Source of the DNA: Saccharothrix luteola
Lineage (GTDB): Bacteria; Actinomycetota; Actinomycetes; Mycobacteriales; Pseudonocardiaceae
Assembly (NCBI RefSeq): GCF_020859565.1
Contig: NZ_JAJHUO010000027.1
Span: 1 to 64,000 of the forward strand
DNA length: 64,000 nucleotides
Reading direction: 5' to 3'
Positions 63,541-64,000 of this stretch are shown in pieces. Position 1 is the first letter of the stretch. Every line of letters begins with the position of its first letter. A program made the translations under genes and the position numbers. Under the pieces are notes generated by a model that saw nothing but the letters and a program-made list of their open reading frames with translations, had not been told where the DNA came from and did no database searches.

Positions 63541-64000
63541 GTGCTCACCCAGGTCCCGCTGCTGATCGCCCAGGCGACCGGCGGCGACCACGACGCCGGA
63601 GTGCGCCACGTGGCGCAGATCTCGGCCCGCCTGGCCTACGCGACCATGTGCGCCACCCTGTGCTGGGGCGTGCTGATCGCCACGGGCTGGGCCAACAAGA
63701 TCTCCGGCAGACAGGGGTTGCGCAACAGCCACATGGTGCTGGCGACGATGGCCCTCACGTTCGGGTCGCTGCACGCCTTCGCGTTCACCCTGTTGCAGCT
63801 CGGCGCTTTCTCGTACTTGAAGCTCCTGGTGCCGTTCTACGACGGCGGCCTGCTCCGGCACGCCCTCGGCATCCTCGGCCTGGAGATCATGCTGACCCTC
63901 GCGATCACCGCGGGCCTGCGCAAGAAGATCTACTACCGCAAGTGGCTGCGGCTGCACCAGCTGGCCTACGTCGCGGTCGCCGTCACCGTGGTGCACTCCT
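63541..64000 (+). CDS. Ferric-reductase-like/cytochrome b membrane protein (partial)
   Basis: Starts at GTG 63541 with GGAGG 9 nt upstream and runs off the window after 153 codons. Segments ATMCATLCWGVLIATGWA, NSHMVLATMALTFGSLHAFA, HALGILGLEIMLTLAITAGL and RLHQLAYVAVAVTVVHS are transmembrane. Two His pairs (NSH...SLH and RLH...VVH), each 13 residues apart on helices 2 and 4, fit bis-heme coordination in ferric-reductase-like (NOX/FRE, cytochrome b561-like) proteins. Third gene of the group controlled by the neighbouring sigma/anti-sigma system (inference). Confidence 0.8.
   Translation, partial: MLTQVPLLIAQATGGDHDAGVRHVAQISARLAYATMCATLCWGVLIATGWANKISGRQGLRNSHMVLATMALTFGSLHAFAFTLLQLGAFSYLKLLVPFYDGGLLRHALGILGLEIMLTLAITAGLRKKIYYRKWLRLHQLAYVAVAVTVVHS

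Overview
The window is high-GC DNA with actinobacterial gene structure: frequent GTG starts, purine-rich ribosome binding sites, GC-rich hairpin terminators, Tat signals, a DUF742 protein and van genes of the Streptomyces type. Overall gene content (paired DUF4360 proteins, a RhiA-like protein, a two-shell family 2B encapsulin) suggests a filamentous actinomycete of the Pseudonocardiales, near Saccharothrix/Lentzea/Actinosynnema. That placement is an inference from protein resemblance, not from a marker gene.

Layout. 0-3.4 kb: an SDR oxidoreductase divergent from an ArsR-type repressor across two operator palindromes, a Thr-rich membrane protein, a decayed peptidoglycan amidase and a VIT-family metal transporter. 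3.8-9.7 kb: gltBD glutamate synthase. 9.9-16.3 kb: two DUF4360 secreted paralogues, a MarR regulator, a membrane diguanylate cyclase and a three-gene minus-strand locus (RhiA-like protein plus two nuclease-like paralogues). 16.7-21.5 kb: a lipoprotein, a Ser/Thr kinase, PPK2 and a secreted trypsin-like protease. 21.8-26.9 kb: a compact glycopeptide-resistance cluster, vanHAX facing vanRS, plus a divergent vanY, with one repeat motif at the same distance from vanH and vanY. 27-39 kb: an ankyrin protein, a LacI/GH30 pair, SelO, a Tat-exported cyclase, and a LuxR/thioesterase/alcohol dehydrogenase operon. Several gene remnants (O-methyltransferase, SMI1/KNR4, UDP-GlcNAc 2-epimerase) lie between them.

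The most distinctive system is at 39.2-45.5 kb. After a PET-hydrolase-like cutinase and a remarkable G33/C17 hairpin come two tandem family 2B encapsulin shell genes (HK97 fold with an inserted cyclic-nucleotide-binding-like domain), then a polyprenyl diphosphate synthase and IspH. This reads as a two-component terpenoid nanocompartment: IspH makes IPP/DMAPP and the prenyltransferase is the likely cargo. A strong hairpin sits between shell and cargo genes.

From 45.6 to 58.4 kb an island interrupts an ABC transporter operon. The first 47 codons of the ATPase, up to the start of its Walker A motif, remain at one edge and the last 30 codons of the FtsX-like permease at the other. Both edges carry related IS-end sequences. 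The island holds a 2736-residue secreted RHS protein ending in a DUF5615 PIN-like putative toxin domain, an overlapping DUF3027 putative immunity gene, two inactivated copies of an integrase-type IS and a truncated NB-ARC ATPase. The right end holds a DUF742 protein, a beta-hydroxyacid dehydrogenase, an ECF sigma/anti-sigma pair, and a divergent set encoding a COG4315 lipoprotein, a DUF4142 protein and a ferric-reductase-like membrane protein that runs off the window.
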